DNA from: Dickeya undicola
GTDB taxonomy: Bacteria; Pseudomonadota; Gammaproteobacteria; Enterobacterales; Enterobacteriaceae
Assembly: GCF_000784735.1 (NCBI RefSeq)
Contig: NZ_JSYG01000015.1
Location: forward strand, 62,001-126,000
Reading direction: 5' to 3'
DNA length: 64,000 nucleotides
Part shown: positions 9,039 to 17,417 of the stretch, piece by piece
Layout: each line of letters opens with the position of its first letter
How positions within the stretch are numbered: the first letter of the stretch is position 1
The notes under the pieces: model-generated
Told to the model about the DNA's origin: nothing
Databases searched by the model: none
Seen by the model: the letters and a program-made list of their open reading frames with translations, nothing else
Translations under genes and position numbers: made by a program

Positions 9039-9060
9039 TATCGCCCCTTCGGGGGCGATA
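9039..9060. terminator. UUCG-tetraloop hairpin between convergent genes
   Basis: A perfect 9-bp stem TATCGCCCC/GGGGCGATA is closed by a TTCG tetraloop, directly after the methyltransferase stop and facing the end of the glycosyltransferase gene. No long T-run follows, so it could terminate both strands only weakly. Confidence 0.55.
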
Positions 9061-9068
9061 CAATGGTG

Positions 9069-10295
9069 TTATACGCCGTTCATTTCCTGATTGTCTGCTT
9101 CAACGGCGTCGTACAACCGCTCCAGAATATCAGGGAATGCCGACTGAACTCGGTTCCAACTGGGTACAAACGGTTTATCTCCCGGACTTTCGCTGTATGC
9201 CTGGCCGGATAGGGTAATGACATCGGCAAACAGCTCCACCGCCGATTCCTCGGTATGCCGGTCAAAATGCAGGCCGTTCATGCGTGCATCGTGTTCAAAC
9301 GAGTCGATCATATCCAACGCAGTGCGGTAGTAAGTGGCGCGCAGTACCCGGAATGAATCGGTGGTGATGTTGACGCCCTGAATCGCCAGTTTGCGGTACA
9401 GCGCTTTGGTGATGTCCATTGCCATACGTTGCAACCCTGAACTGGGGTCGTTTTCCGATATCGGCTGATGTTTGTGGTCATAGTTATCAGCAATATCTAC
9501 CTGGCAGATACGGCTAGTCGCCGTTCCGCGATGGATTTCCGATAACATGCCGATCTCCAGCCCCCAGTCGCTCGGGATGCGCAAATTACGTAATACATGG
9601 CTGCGCATGGCGAACTCACCGGATAACGGGTAGCGGAAACTGCGCATGTAGTCGAGATAATCTGAATTACCGTAAACGCTTTGCAACGATTTCAACAGCG
9701 GGAATACCAGTAACCGTCCGACGCGCCCGTTTAATTTCCCCTCGGCTACCCGCGCATAGTAGCCTTTACAAAAGTCGTAGTGAAAATAGGGATTGGCGAT
9801 CGGGTAGAGCAGGCGAGCCAGCATTGCGCGATCATAAGTGACAATGTCACAATCATGCAGGGCGATACAGGCAGTACGGCGTGATGCCAGGGTATAACCG
9901 ACGCAAAACCAGACATTTCGCCCCTTTCCCTGTTCCATTGGTGCCAGTTCCTTGTCGGCCAGTTCCTGGCTGAGCCGGGTCAGACGCGGGCCGTCATTCC
10001 ACAGAATGCGGTGCCGCTGTGGGAGCCGGGAGAAGAATTGACGGGCAAACAGGAACTGATCGCGGTCCGCCCGATCAAGACCGATGACAATCTCAGACAA
10101 ATAGGGAACCTGGGCTAGCATATCGATAATCTTGCCTAGCGCCGGGCCTTCCAGTTCTGAAAACAGGGAAGGGAGGATCAGCCCCATACTGCTTTGACCA
10201 GAAAATACCTGTAGTTCGTATTCCAGTTCCTCTACGCTACGTCGGGTAAGGTTATGAAAGTTGGTAATAATGCCATCCTGATAAAACTCACTCAT
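9069..10295 (-). CDS. gpgS: Glucosyl-3-phosphoglycerate synthase-like glycosyltransferase (GpgS, GT81 type)
   Basis: The product is 408 residues with a GT-A glycosyltransferase fold. It has an N-terminal nucleotide-sugar region (VIGLDRADRDQF) and a DxD metal motif in LHDCDIVTYDRAML. It follows a HAD-IIB phosphatase gene and overlaps it by 8 bp, the expected pair for making glucosyl-3-phosphoglycerate from an NDP-glucose and 3-phosphoglycerate. Glucosylglycerate is a known osmolyte of Dickeya. The start at 10295 (MSEFYQDG) has GGGAG upstream; an extended TTG start at 10316 is less likely. A mannosyl rather than glucosyl specificity cannot be excluded by eye. Confidence 0.75.
   Translation of the reverse strand: MSEFYQDGIITNFHNLTRRSVEELEYELQVFSGQSSMGLILPSLFSELEGPALGKIIDMLAQVPYLSEIVIGLDRADRDQFLFARQFFSRLPQRHRILWNDGPRLTRLSQELADKELAPMEQGKGRNVWFCVGYTLASRRTACIALHDCDIVTYDRAMLARLLYPIANPYFHYDFCKGYYARVAEGKLNGRVGRLLVFPLLKSLQSVYGNSDYLDYMRSFRYPLSGEFAMRSHVLRNLRIPSDWGLEIGMLSEIHRGTATSRICQVDIADNYDHKHQPISENDPSSGLQRMAMDITKALYRKLAIQGVNITTDSFRVLRATYYRTALDMIDSFEHDARMNGLHFDRHTEESAVELFADVITLSGQAYSESPGDKPFVPSWNRVQSAFPDILERLYDAVEADNQEMNGV
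10166..10173 (+). other. KOPS-like octamer
   Basis: GGGAAGGG fits the FtsK-orienting consensus GGGNAGGG. It lies 1.8 kb left of dif and points rightward toward it. It is within gpgS on the non-coding strand of that gene. Confidence 0.5.
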
Positions 10296-11145
10296 GTTGT
10301 ACTTCTCCCTTGTCAATCAAGCCATTCAGCCCATATCGGCTGATAAAATAGCGTAATCCTTCACTCCAGCCAGCCGGTCCGGCGGCCTGAGTACGATAGG
10401 ATTGACCACGAAAGTTTCGTGACAATGTCACTTTTTCACTGACGCGCCCTTTAATGATGACGGCATAATCAGTTGCCTCCAGCAGAGAAATGTCATTCGG
10501 CCCATCACCTAAGCCAACGGTGACAGGCAACGAGTGGGTTCTCGATGCAATATATTGCGTCAACCAGCTCACGGCGGTGCCTTTACTGGTGCCTTCATGC
10601 ATCACGTGAAAAAAACGGCCGCCTTCGGTTAGTGACAAGTGGTGTTGGGCCAAACACGTCTTAAACATGTCGAGTGATGCGGCATCCCCTTGCCACAGCA
10701 AGGGTTCCGAAGCAGTGCGTTGGCGAGCCAGTGCCGCCTGCGGCCGAGTCAGACCGGTGGCAACTGCCACTTCAGCATCGTCCATATCGACAAAACTATG
10801 GAAAGAGAATCCATACTGTTCACGTAAGGCCTGCAACTGTCGGCAGATGTCGGAATAAGTCTGTGGGATGGGCGGCGGTGATGTCTGAACCCCTGTTTGC
10901 CAGGATGTGGGTAGCAGAATATGTGCGCCGTTTTCCACGATGGCTGGCATGTCGTGCAATGCCAGCGTTTGCTGAATAGGCACAATTTCCGCTGCAGTCT
11001 TACTGGTCGTGATAACCACCGGGACCTGGTGAGAACGAAGTTGCCTCAGACACGGACGAGCCTCATCCCAACGATAGGTATCGTGGTCCAATAGCGAGCC
11101 ATCAAGATCGGTAAAAATAACCACGTTTTTAGTCAATTCGGGCAT
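10288..11145 (-). CDS. gpgP: Glucosyl/mannosyl-3-phosphoglycerate phosphatase (HAD-IIB)
   Basis: The 285-residue HAD hydrolase has motif I VIFTDLDGSLLD near the N-terminus, motif II around VVITTSKTAAE, and motif IV GLGDGPNDISLLEA near residue 220. This is the mannosyl-3-phosphoglycerate phosphatase subgroup. It should remove the phosphate from the product of the adjacent glycosyltransferase to give the neutral osmolyte. The start at 11145 has AGGAG six bases upstream, and an upstream in-frame extension to 11211 lacks such a site. It is the first gene of a two-gene unit with gpgS. Confidence 0.8.
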   Translation of the reverse strand: MPELTKNVVIFTDLDGSLLDHDTYRWDEARPCLRQLRSHQVPVVITTSKTAAEIVPIQQTLALHDMPAIVENGAHILLPTSWQTGVQTSPPPIPQTYSDICRQLQALREQYGFSFHSFVDMDDAEVAVATGLTRPQAALARQRTASEPLLWQGDAASLDMFKTCLAQHHLSLTEGGRFFHVMHEGTSKGTAVSWLTQYIASRTHSLPVTVGLGDGPNDISLLEATDYAVIIKGRVSEKVTLSRNFRGQSYRTQAAGPAGWSEGLRYFISRYGLNGLIDKGEVQHE

Positions 11146-11405
11146 TTTGTCTCCTATAGGCGCTCGGCAGGTACTGATTATCCAGAGTACAGCAACAAGA
11201 CAAACTGACATGCGGATCGGGTGGGAAACACTATTTGCCTGATTATTTTGATAAAAATTATTCTGATGCTTTATTAAGCCTATGCCTAGATCACAGTTTT
11301 CGCAAATTCAGTACCCAAATGACCCGTGAAGTAAACTGCTGGTGAAAAATCAGGACTAAGCATAAGGTAAAAGCTATTGATGAACTCAATTTGAAGAGCG
11401 TACTC

Positions 11406-11858
11406 ATGACGACCGGGATGCAAGGCCTGCGGCTGATCAAAGCCAGCCGAACTGATTACCAATGGATAGGCGAGTTAAGCAGAGTAAATATGATGGATTA
11501 CTATCAGCGTTATGGTTTGATCTGGAATGAAGCGCGCTACAGTACCTTGCTGAATTCACTCGATGTATCGGTTATCTGTTCTCATCAACAGACAGCCGGG
11601 TTTGTCAGTCAGCAGATTAATACTCAGGCTTCGTTTTGCCTGATAAACGATTTGCAGCTTTACCCACAGTGGCAACAAAAAGGTATTGGGACTTGGGTAC
11701 TGGAACACGTTGAAGAGCAAGCACAGCAACAGGGGCTAAAAAGTCTGCGTATTTGTGCCTTTCGGGATAATCCGGCCAAAGGGCTTTACCTACGTCATGG
11801 CTTTAGGCAAGTCAATGAATCGGCGGATATCCTTAGGCTGGAAAAAACCTTAAGGTAA
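11406..11858 (+). CDS. GNAT-family N-acetyltransferase
   Basis: The protein is about 150 residues. The acetyl-CoA-binding motif A is seen as PQWQQKGIGTWVLEHVEEQA (about residues 85-105), followed by motif B LYLRHGFRQVNES. The acceptor substrate is unknown. No strong ribosome site exists: the start could be ATG 11406, an upstream TTG at 11391, or the internal ATG five codons later. The gene is alone and lies immediately before dif. Confidence 0.75.
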   Translation: MTTGMQGLRLIKASRTDYQWIGELSRVNMMDYYQRYGLIWNEARYSTLLNSLDVSVICSHQQTAGFVSQQINTQASFCLINDLQLYPQWQQKGIGTWVLEHVEEQAQQQGLKSLRICAFRDNPAKGLYLRHGFRQVNESADILRLEKTLR

Positions 11859-11941
11859 AGCCTGAATACAGGCAGAACAGTACGTCATAACTGCACGAGG
11901 ATTACCAGCCAAAAATGCCAGAACCTGCCTGATTCCATCTT

Positions 11942-11969
11942 GGTTCGCATAATGTATATTATGTTAAAT
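11942..11969 (+). other. dif: dif site for XerCD chromosome dimer resolution
   Basis: The 28-bp site reads GGTTCGCATAA (XerC arm), then central TGTATA, then TTATGTTAAAT (XerD arm). It differs from E. coli dif at only one position, the fourth base of the XerC arm. It lies in a gene-free gap between the acetyltransferase and sigma-factor genes, almost midway between the two Ter sites. XerC and XerD recombine here under FtsK control to resolve chromosome dimers. Confidence 0.97.
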
Positions 11970-12066
11970 AAGGTGTAAGAGGCGCTTCCCCCATACGCTT
12001 GTCACATGCTTAGTCAAATCACGACAATCCGCACAAGAACACACCACTGCCCAACCGTGACGCTAA

Positions 12067-12627
12067 CTACTCTGCTGTTAGCGCATCGTAGACATGGCGT
12101 AGCCGCGTGCGCAGGTAGAGAACGGCTTTCTGTTTGCGTGATAACAGCGCCTGAACACTGACGCCCGTTTCTTCTGCCAGCTCGTTATAGCTGTAGCCCT
12201 GCAACTCGGTCTTGTCGAACACCTCACGTTGTGCGGATGGCAATTCAGATAACGCCGCGTCCAGTTCATCCCACAATAACGCCTTAAGATACTCATCTTC
12301 CGGCGTTTGTGGTGTGCCGAATAGCGTTTCTGCCAGTTCATCCTCCGGGGAATCTCCGACATCATCGTCAATGAAATATCCGGACAACGGCAGTTCGCGT
12401 TTTTTACGTGCAAGGTCGGTCATCTCGTTACGCGCAGCACGAAACAACCAGGCGGCGATGTTTTCCACCGGCTGTTCCACCGTCATCAACTGATAAGTAA
12501 CTTCCTGCAAAATATCGTCAGCGTCATCACGCACAGCCTGTCGGCCACGGATAAAAGCAATTAACCGTGGCCGACAGGCTTTGATGGCTGAAACCAGCAA
12601 CGACTCCCCCGCCATTTCGGCTTTCAT
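12067..12627 (-). CDS. ECF-type RNA polymerase sigma factor
   Basis: The 186-residue sigma-70-family protein has region 2 (DADDILQEVTYQLM, AAWLFRAARNEMTDLARKK) and region 4 helix-turn-helix (LPSAQREVFDKTELQGYSYNELAEETGVS). A long acidic linker separates them. It lacks regions 1 and 3, which makes it an ECF sigma factor. The gene starts four bases after the stop of a two-TM protein gene, so the pair is almost certainly one operon. That partner may regulate the sigma factor. The start is ATG 12627 or GTG 12630. Its target promoters are unknown. Confidence 0.88.
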   Translation of the reverse strand: MKAEMAGESLLVSAIKACRPRLIAFIRGRQAVRDDADDILQEVTYQLMTVEQPVENIAAWLFRAARNEMTDLARKKRELPLSGYFIDDDVGDSPEDELAETLFGTPQTPEDEYLKALLWDELDAALSELPSAQREVFDKTELQGYSYNELAEETGVSVQALLSRKQKAVLYLRTRLRHVYDALTAE

Positions 12628-12632
12628 CACGT

Positions 12633-13049
12633 TTACTCAGCTTCCGGTGTTTTAGGGGTTGCGTCGGCCGGGTTGCTATCATGATGACGCCCGTGCCAGT
12701 TGCAGCGATCACGATGGTCAAACCCGTCACGACGCTGCCGGATAAATTCGTCACGCTGTTCCGGTGTCATTTGCATCCAACGCTCGTGCATACGGCGATG
12801 CTCGCGTTCCTTACCAAACATCCCAGGCCGAAATCCCAATCCGCCAAAAAGAATGCGACTCAGTACCAGCAACCCCAGAGCCTGCCAGAAACCAATACTT
12901 TTTACCCCTATAATTGCTGGTAACAACGCATTCCATAACGACATCACCAGTAGCCCCAGTACGACAAACAGCACAAGGGCAATCAATAGCGGTTTTACCA
13001 TCCGATGCCCATGGAAGCCATAACCTCGACCGTGCCGATTTCTCACCAT
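12633..13049 (-). CDS. Two-TM histidine/arginine-rich protein paired with the ECF sigma factor
   Basis: This 138-residue protein is of unknown family. It has a basic His/Gly/Arg N-terminus (residues 1-17), two hydrophobic segments (about 18-43 and 56-72), then a long charged tail. The tail contains EREHRRMHERWMQMTPEQRDEF and a histidine-rich end. The MTPEQR string recalls the LTxxQ motif of Spy/CpxP proteins. With two membrane segments and a basic start, both ends would face the cytoplasm, where the tail could hold the sigma factor encoded directly downstream. That role is inferred from the operon alone. Confidence 0.7.
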   Translation of the reverse strand: MVRNRHGRGYGFHGHRMVKPLLIALVLFVVLGLLVMSLWNALLPAIIGVKSIGFWQALGLLVLSRILFGGLGFRPGMFGKEREHRRMHERWMQMTPEQRDEFIRQRRDGFDHRDRCNWHGRHHDSNPADATPKTPEAE

Positions 13050-13271
13050 ATTGTTACCTCATCACATTTGCGGATAAATTGCCTATGATGTAGTAGACGA
13101 ATGAGCGGGAAAAATATTGCTGAAAATTTGAAAAAAATCGAAAAGACGCTTTAGCAGCCACCAGCTTATTCATGATCAGACTGACTCCGTGGTACTGCTC
13201 TCAACCGTTTGCCCCTACATTCTGGCGTTTCTCAGTTTTCCGTACCCCGGCGCATAGCAGGGCGGCTAAAA

Positions 13272-14276
13272 TTACACCACTCTTCTTAAGTAAGGAATTT
13301 TTTTTATAAAAAATACCGAAACCACGCAACATGCGAAAACAATAATGGACATCAACGGTATGGTAATGATGGAGTAATCGAGCCATCGCCTTGCGGCCAG
13401 ATAATAAAGAGACTCAACAAAAACTGGATGGATTAAATAAACGCCTAAACTAACATCAGATAAAAACTTCAATTTATCATGGTGAGAGGCATTCAAATGA
13501 GTAAATTTCAAAATCTGCATAAAGGAAATAGACATCACTATGACATTGACGCTTAAGTAACTGTAAAAGTAAATGCCTGACTCTTTCCCTGAAAAAGATG
13601 AAAGAAAATAGCACCCAGCACAGGTTGCAAAAAGTGAGATTATAAATATAAAAATGTAAAATGAGATTGTCCTGGTGGTGCGGGTTTTAGCGATTAAATG
13701 ACCGCAGATGAAATACGGAAGATAATAAATAGACTCATTAATAAAAAAGAAATCACGGCTCCCAATAGAAAATCGATGCATGTCACTTAAAGAGCAAAAA
13801 GCAAACATCAGTAAAGCAAAAAACAATAGCTGAGATTTATTTGTGTTAGCGACTAAAATCCTAATCAGAGGCGTGAATACATAAAGCCCTATTATCATGT
13901 ACAAAAACCACAGATGGTAATAAGGCCTTCCGGCAATAATATTTTTTAATATATTACCCTCTCCCTCGCCGTTGAATTTGGTTTTAAATACACCCCATAA
14001 AATAAAGAGTAAAGACCAAAAAATCAATGGAACCAGTATCTTGCTCATCCTTTTTTTATAAAAAACAGATAGACTGTCTATTCTTTCAGGGGGAAGTAAT
14101 AGTGCCCCACTAATCATAATAAAAACAGGAACGCACCAACGGACTGAAGAGTCATACAAATTACCTACCCACCAGGAAAACGAGCCAAGCTCAGCCTGAG
14201 TGACAGTGTAAGCAGAGATATGCAAAACGATAACAGCAAAGGTTGACAAAATCCTCGCTATATAAAGCCATTCCAT
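13272..14276 (-). CDS. Membrane acyltransferase, family 3 (WecH/OatA type)
   Basis: The 334-residue protein has about ten hydrophobic segments and the acyltransferase-3 features: an early LHISAY with the family histidine near residue 19, RWCVPVFIMISGALLL, and WFLYMIIGLYVFTPLI. Such proteins transfer acetyl groups to surface polysaccharides at the inner membrane. The gene is clearly AT-richer than its neighbours and has many AT-rich codons, suggesting transfer from elsewhere. No polysaccharide genes lie nearby, so the target is unknown. Confidence 0.85.
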   Translation of the reverse strand: MEWLYIARILSTFAVIVLHISAYTVTQAELGSFSWWVGNLYDSSVRWCVPVFIMISGALLLPPERIDSLSVFYKKRMSKILVPLIFWSLLFILWGVFKTKFNGEGEGNILKNIIAGRPYYHLWFLYMIIGLYVFTPLIRILVANTNKSQLLFFALLMFAFCSLSDMHRFSIGSRDFFFINESIYYLPYFICGHLIAKTRTTRTISFYIFIFIISLFATCAGCYFLSSFSGKESGIYFYSYLSVNVIVMSISFMQILKFTHLNASHHDKLKFLSDVSLGVYLIHPVFVESLYYLAARRWLDYSIITIPLMSIIVFACCVVSVFFIKKIPYLRRVV

Positions 14277-14639
14277 TTTATTATGTTCTCTTTTTATTCT
14301 TATGATGAATAATTCAAAGTGAAATTATTTTCTCAGATCACAATCAGAACTGACGCTGGTAATGCTTTGCTATTTGAGTTCGCGCTACCTATTCCCGAAC
14401 CACAGCGTTTTAGCCTGAGAGAAAACTTCTGCTGCAATAAATAAATGCAATAACTGGTTGAAACGCACAAAGGTGTTGATGATTAAATGGTCAAAAATGG
14501 TAATTTGGATAATCCTAATTAGGGAATGGATTAATCATATCACAGTAAAAATAGCATTCCACGCATAAAACACTCGACCATGACCGTTTGCACCATTTTC
14601 ACATATGAATATGTCACGGTGGTGATTCCATGCCGATGA
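14277..14639. other. AT-rich intergenic region
   Basis: This 363-bp gap separates the acyltransferase promoter from the 3' end of the ClbS-like gene. It is AT-rich like the acyltransferase gene. No ORF, RNA gene or clear hairpin terminator was recognised. Confidence 0.5.
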
Positions 14640-15158
14640 TTACCTTACCTTGATGTGATTGTTTTTTGCCCATTTTTTTAATCTTCCCTGCGCATTGGCA
14701 TAGGGTGATGATGTGTTAAATGAAATCATGCGACCCATTGTCCATTTGCCATACCATGGTTTTCCATACAGTTCTTCATGAGTGCGCTCATCAATAAGCT
14801 TCACTATTTCATCTTTTGCCGACTGGAGGTCATTTATTAATGACTGGTAATTCAATTCTTTGTAATCTCTGTAAAACTTTTGCGCCAGGAGCCCCAGTTG
14901 ATTCCACTTATAACCGGTTTCCGGGAAGTCGACAGGCTGACCTTTTGCATCACTGGTTATCCATTTTACCACCAGTGTGTGCCATCCCAGCAAATACGCA
15001 ACAAGATCACTTACGCTCATCACCGTTCCTTTTGCATGGCCTTCCATCGATTTATCCGAAGTGAGTTCAGGGGGAATCGCGTTAAGGTAACTGATTAATT
15101 TAATAAAATTTTTATCGATAGCGGAAAGCAGTTCAGACTTTGTTTGTGGCACACCCAT
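14640..15158 (-). CDS. ClbS/DfsB-family four-helix bundle protein
   Basis: The 172-residue product fits the ClbS/DfsB family: VPQTKSELLSAIDKN at the start, DLVAYLLGWHTLV near residue 50, and the C-terminal signature GKWTMGRMISFNTSSPYANA. ClbS protects colibactin producers by hydrolysing the electrophilic cyclopropane warhead. Stand-alone homologues may detoxify similar compounds, but the substrate here is unknown. No colibactin genes are nearby. The start at 15158 has GAGG upstream; an in-frame extension to 15314 shows no family similarity. Confidence 0.8.
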   Translation of the reverse strand: MGVPQTKSELLSAIDKNFIKLISYLNAIPPELTSDKSMEGHAKGTVMSVSDLVAYLLGWHTLVVKWITSDAKGQPVDFPETGYKWNQLGLLAQKFYRDYKELNYQSLINDLQSAKDEIVKLIDERTHEELYGKPWYGKWTMGRMISFNTSSPYANAQGRLKKWAKNNHIKVR

Positions 15159-15580
15159 CAAGCATTTCCTCTCAATTTTAAAGCAGGAGTATGAAAGCAT
15201 CCGTGGTGTTTGAAGAAAATCAATTATGTACCACTCATCACGACAGGGGAAGCGCGGTGAAAAAGCATTGCTTAAGGTCTGCGCTGAGGAGTTCATGCGT
15301 GTAGTCGCTGTCATTAGTCCCTGAGATTTACTCGGATGAGTCTGGCTCTAAAGGGTTTACGTATTGCGTTGTCCAAAACGTGGCACATTTTATTCTGTAA
15401 TTCGTATTATTTTGGGTGTTTGTTTAGTAACGTCATGGAAAGAGTTTCTTTATTTATGATGCATGGCTTTTATTGTTTTTTTGGGATTTGTCTCATTCAT
15501 TGCGGTGTGGATATTTTAAAGTATTAATGAGAAGCAGGACGTGCTTCTTATCTTACATCAATAAATATATGGACGTGGAT
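15159..15580. other. Divergent promoter region of the ClbS-like and expansin genes
   Basis: This 422-bp gap carries the promoters of two divergent genes. A possible 63-codon plus-strand ORF at 15336-15527 lacks a convincing ribosome site and is not called. No known operator was recognised. Confidence 0.5.
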
Positions 15581-16273
15581 ATGATGAAATTCAAAAAGGC
15601 TTTATTGATCTCTTCAGTATTATTACCTCTGGCCCACAGTGCTCAAGCTGCGTGGGAGCTTGGCGATATCTGCTATGGCTATGCGACCGCCACCGGTTCG
15701 GGTTATTCCGGTGGGGCTTTATTGTTGGACCCTATCCCCTCTGATATGGAGATAACCGCGTTAAACAGGACACAGCTGGACTATAAAGGTGTGAAAGCGA
15801 CACTCGCCGGTGCTTATCTCAAGGTTACCGGTCCAAAGGGAAGCACAATCGTATATGTCACTGATTTATATCCTGAAGGTGGTGATTGCGCCCTGGACTT
15901 ATCATTCAATGCTTTCGAGAAAATTGGTAATTTGCAAGATGGCAAAATTAACATCCAGTGGGAGCTGATAAAAGCGCCGATAAGCGGTAATGTGGTGTAC
16001 CGGGTTAAAGAGGGTTCGAATCCTTATTGGGCGGCGGTGCAATTCAGAAACGTCAAATACCCAATTATTGAGATGAAGTATCTCCGCGGTAGCCAGTGGG
16101 TAAGCGCGCCAAAAACAGATTATAATCATTTTATTCTGGAATTCGTTGGTAAGAATGATATTCCGATCGAATTTACCGATATCAAAGGGAATATATTAAG
16201 CGATACACTTCCACCGATGTCAGACAGCACCTCATCTGCCTATTTGATCACTGGGAAAGTACAACTTCCCTAA
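15581..16273 (+). CDS. Secreted bacterial expansin (EXLX type)
   Basis: The 230-residue protein aligns with Bacillus subtilis EXLX1/YoaJ. A signal peptide ends after AQA (residue 23). Domain 1 (double-psi beta-barrel, about 25-125) has GYATATGSGYSGGALLLDPIP, and TDLYPEG with Asp95, Tyr97 and Asp106 where EXLX1 has its key acidic and aromatic residues. Domain 2 (about 130-230) has KEGSNPYWAAVQFRN and DYNHF, the cellulose-binding face. Tyr149 replaces the first of two tryptophans. Cys31 and Cys103 could form a disulfide absent from EXLX1. Expansins loosen plant cell walls without hydrolysis. The start among ATG 15569, 15581 and 15584 is uncertain. Confidence 0.93.
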   Translation: MMKFKKALLISSVLLPLAHSAQAAWELGDICYGYATATGSGYSGGALLLDPIPSDMEITALNRTQLDYKGVKATLAGAYLKVTGPKGSTIVYVTDLYPEGGDCALDLSFNAFEKIGNLQDGKINIQWELIKAPISGNVVYRVKEGSNPYWAAVQFRNVKYPIIEMKYLRGSQWVSAPKTDYNHFILEFVGKNDIPIEFTDIKGNILSDTLPPMSDSTSSAYLITGKVQLP

Positions 16274-16304
16274 TCTTCATGATGGCAAGATGCCGTTGAG
16301 TCGT

Positions 16305-16339
16305 GAGAGTTATCGGTGTAACCGGTAACTCTCTTTTTT
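16305..16339 (+). terminator. Rho-independent terminator after the expansin gene
   Basis: A stem of about 12 bp (GAGAGTTATCGG paired with CCGGTAACTCTC, one T-G pair) with a 5-base loop is followed by six T residues. It lies 31 bp past the expansin stop. Confidence 0.85.
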
Positions 16340-16429
16340 AAGTCCCCTTCACGTCTTTCGCCCCTCTGATAGCCAATGTCATGCCGCTTGCCCGCAACAT
16401 CCCCTTGACAGCTTTAGAACACCAATGCA

Positions 16430-16454
16430 AAACTATACCGTACAGTTTAGTTAT
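16430..16454. promoter_or_regulatory. Candidate TetR operator before the DUF3313 lipoprotein gene
   Basis: An imperfect palindrome with AAACT and AGTTT arms contains GTACAGTTTAGTTAT (16440-16454). The same 15-mer, with one change, occurs before the nearby tetR gene at 18106-18120. One regulator probably binds both. Confidence 0.55.
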
Positions 16455-16577
16455 GGTTTGGCGCAATCCTCCTACATGGGGTTAACCCGGAGTTAGCGCG
16501 GTATAGGAAGGTTTTTGCCTTCATCAGGGAAGTGTTACTTCATTCAATAGCAAGTTCTTTATTACAGGATACGTCAA

Positions 16578-17246
16578 ATGAAAGCATTCACTCGGGCCGC
16601 CCAGCCCGCTATTGTGACTCTCGCCCTCTTGTTGGCCGGGTGCTCTGGTAGCCAGCAACCTTTACGCTACACCGGTATTGGGTCATCAGCGATGCTGATC
16701 CCCAACAGCGGTGATGCATCAGACCGAATTCCCTTCCGGTATGCCGCCCCGGTTGATTGGAAAAAATACGACAGCATTATCATTGAACCTGTCGTGGTTT
16801 ATTCAGGCAGCGACAATCAGTTTGGCGACATGTCAGCGTCTGACAGGCAACAACTTGCCACCTATATGCAAACAAAGTTCGAAGAGGCGCTGCGCCCGCG
16901 TTTCAGCGCAGCGACAGCCTCAGCGCCGGATGTTTTACGTCTGAAACTGACGCTTACCGGCGCAGAAACTACCACACAAGTTGTCGGAACATTCACCAAA
17001 TTCGACCTTGCCGGTGGGCCTTACAACATTGTGCAGTCTATCCGTGGGAAAGAAGGTATGTTCAGCGGCTCAGTCAGTTACGCTGTCGAAATCTACGACT
17101 CTACGTCCCATCGTTTGCTCCACGCCTATGTTGCCAAAGAATACCCGAACGCGATGAATGTCTCTGCCAGTATTGGCTCATTAAGTGCAGCTGAAGTTGG
17201 GATTGATAAAGGGGCGGAAGAGCTGGCCGACATCCTGAAAAAATAA
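16578..17246 (+). CDS. DUF3313 lipoprotein
   Basis: The 222-residue protein has a lipoprotein signal with lipobox LLAGC (cysteine 22) and no Asp at +2, so outer-membrane sorting is expected. The mature part matches the DUF3313 pattern, with FRYAAPVDWKKYDSIIIEPV near residues 52-71 and a late acidic region GIDKGAEELADILKK. The function is unknown. It shares a candidate operator with the TetR gene that converges on it from the right. A GC-rich hairpin follows the stop. Confidence 0.85.
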   Translation: MKAFTRAAQPAIVTLALLLAGCSGSQQPLRYTGIGSSAMLIPNSGDASDRIPFRYAAPVDWKKYDSIIIEPVVVYSGSDNQFGDMSASDRQQLATYMQTKFEEALRPRFSAATASAPDVLRLKLTLTGAETTTQVVGTFTKFDLAGGPYNIVQSIRGKEGMFSGSVSYAVEIYDSTSHRLLHAYVAKEYPNAMNVSASIGSLSAAEVGIDKGAEELADILKK

Positions 17247-17262
17247 GCGATTAGTTAAAAAC

Positions 17263-17297
17263 AACAGATAGCCGAGAGTCGGTTATCTGTTTCATCT
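17263..17297 (+). terminator. Hairpin terminator after the DUF3313 gene
   Basis: AACAGATA and TATCTGTT arms, extended by CCGA/TCGG, form a stem with a GAG loop, followed by a T-rich tract. It sits between the convergent lipoprotein and tetR genes. Confidence 0.7.
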
Positions 17298-17417
17298 TAT
17301 GGTGTGTATTGGAAGTATCGGAGATAACGTGCGTAACCGACGGTAAACGGGAACATTAATCAGCAGCCGGTGTGGGTGCCGGTTCTAAATCAGTCACGCT
17401 ACCGGCTTGCGAGTGTC

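Noticed and set aside
11942-15158. Xer-dependent integrated element (IMEX) at dif
   Set aside because: Accessory genes lie near dif, but no second dif-like copy and no integrase or phage gene was found, so an integrated element is not supported.
15336-15527. 63-codon plus-strand ORF before the expansin gene
   Set aside because: No ribosome site, AT-rich non-coding composition and a mostly hydrophobic random-looking product.
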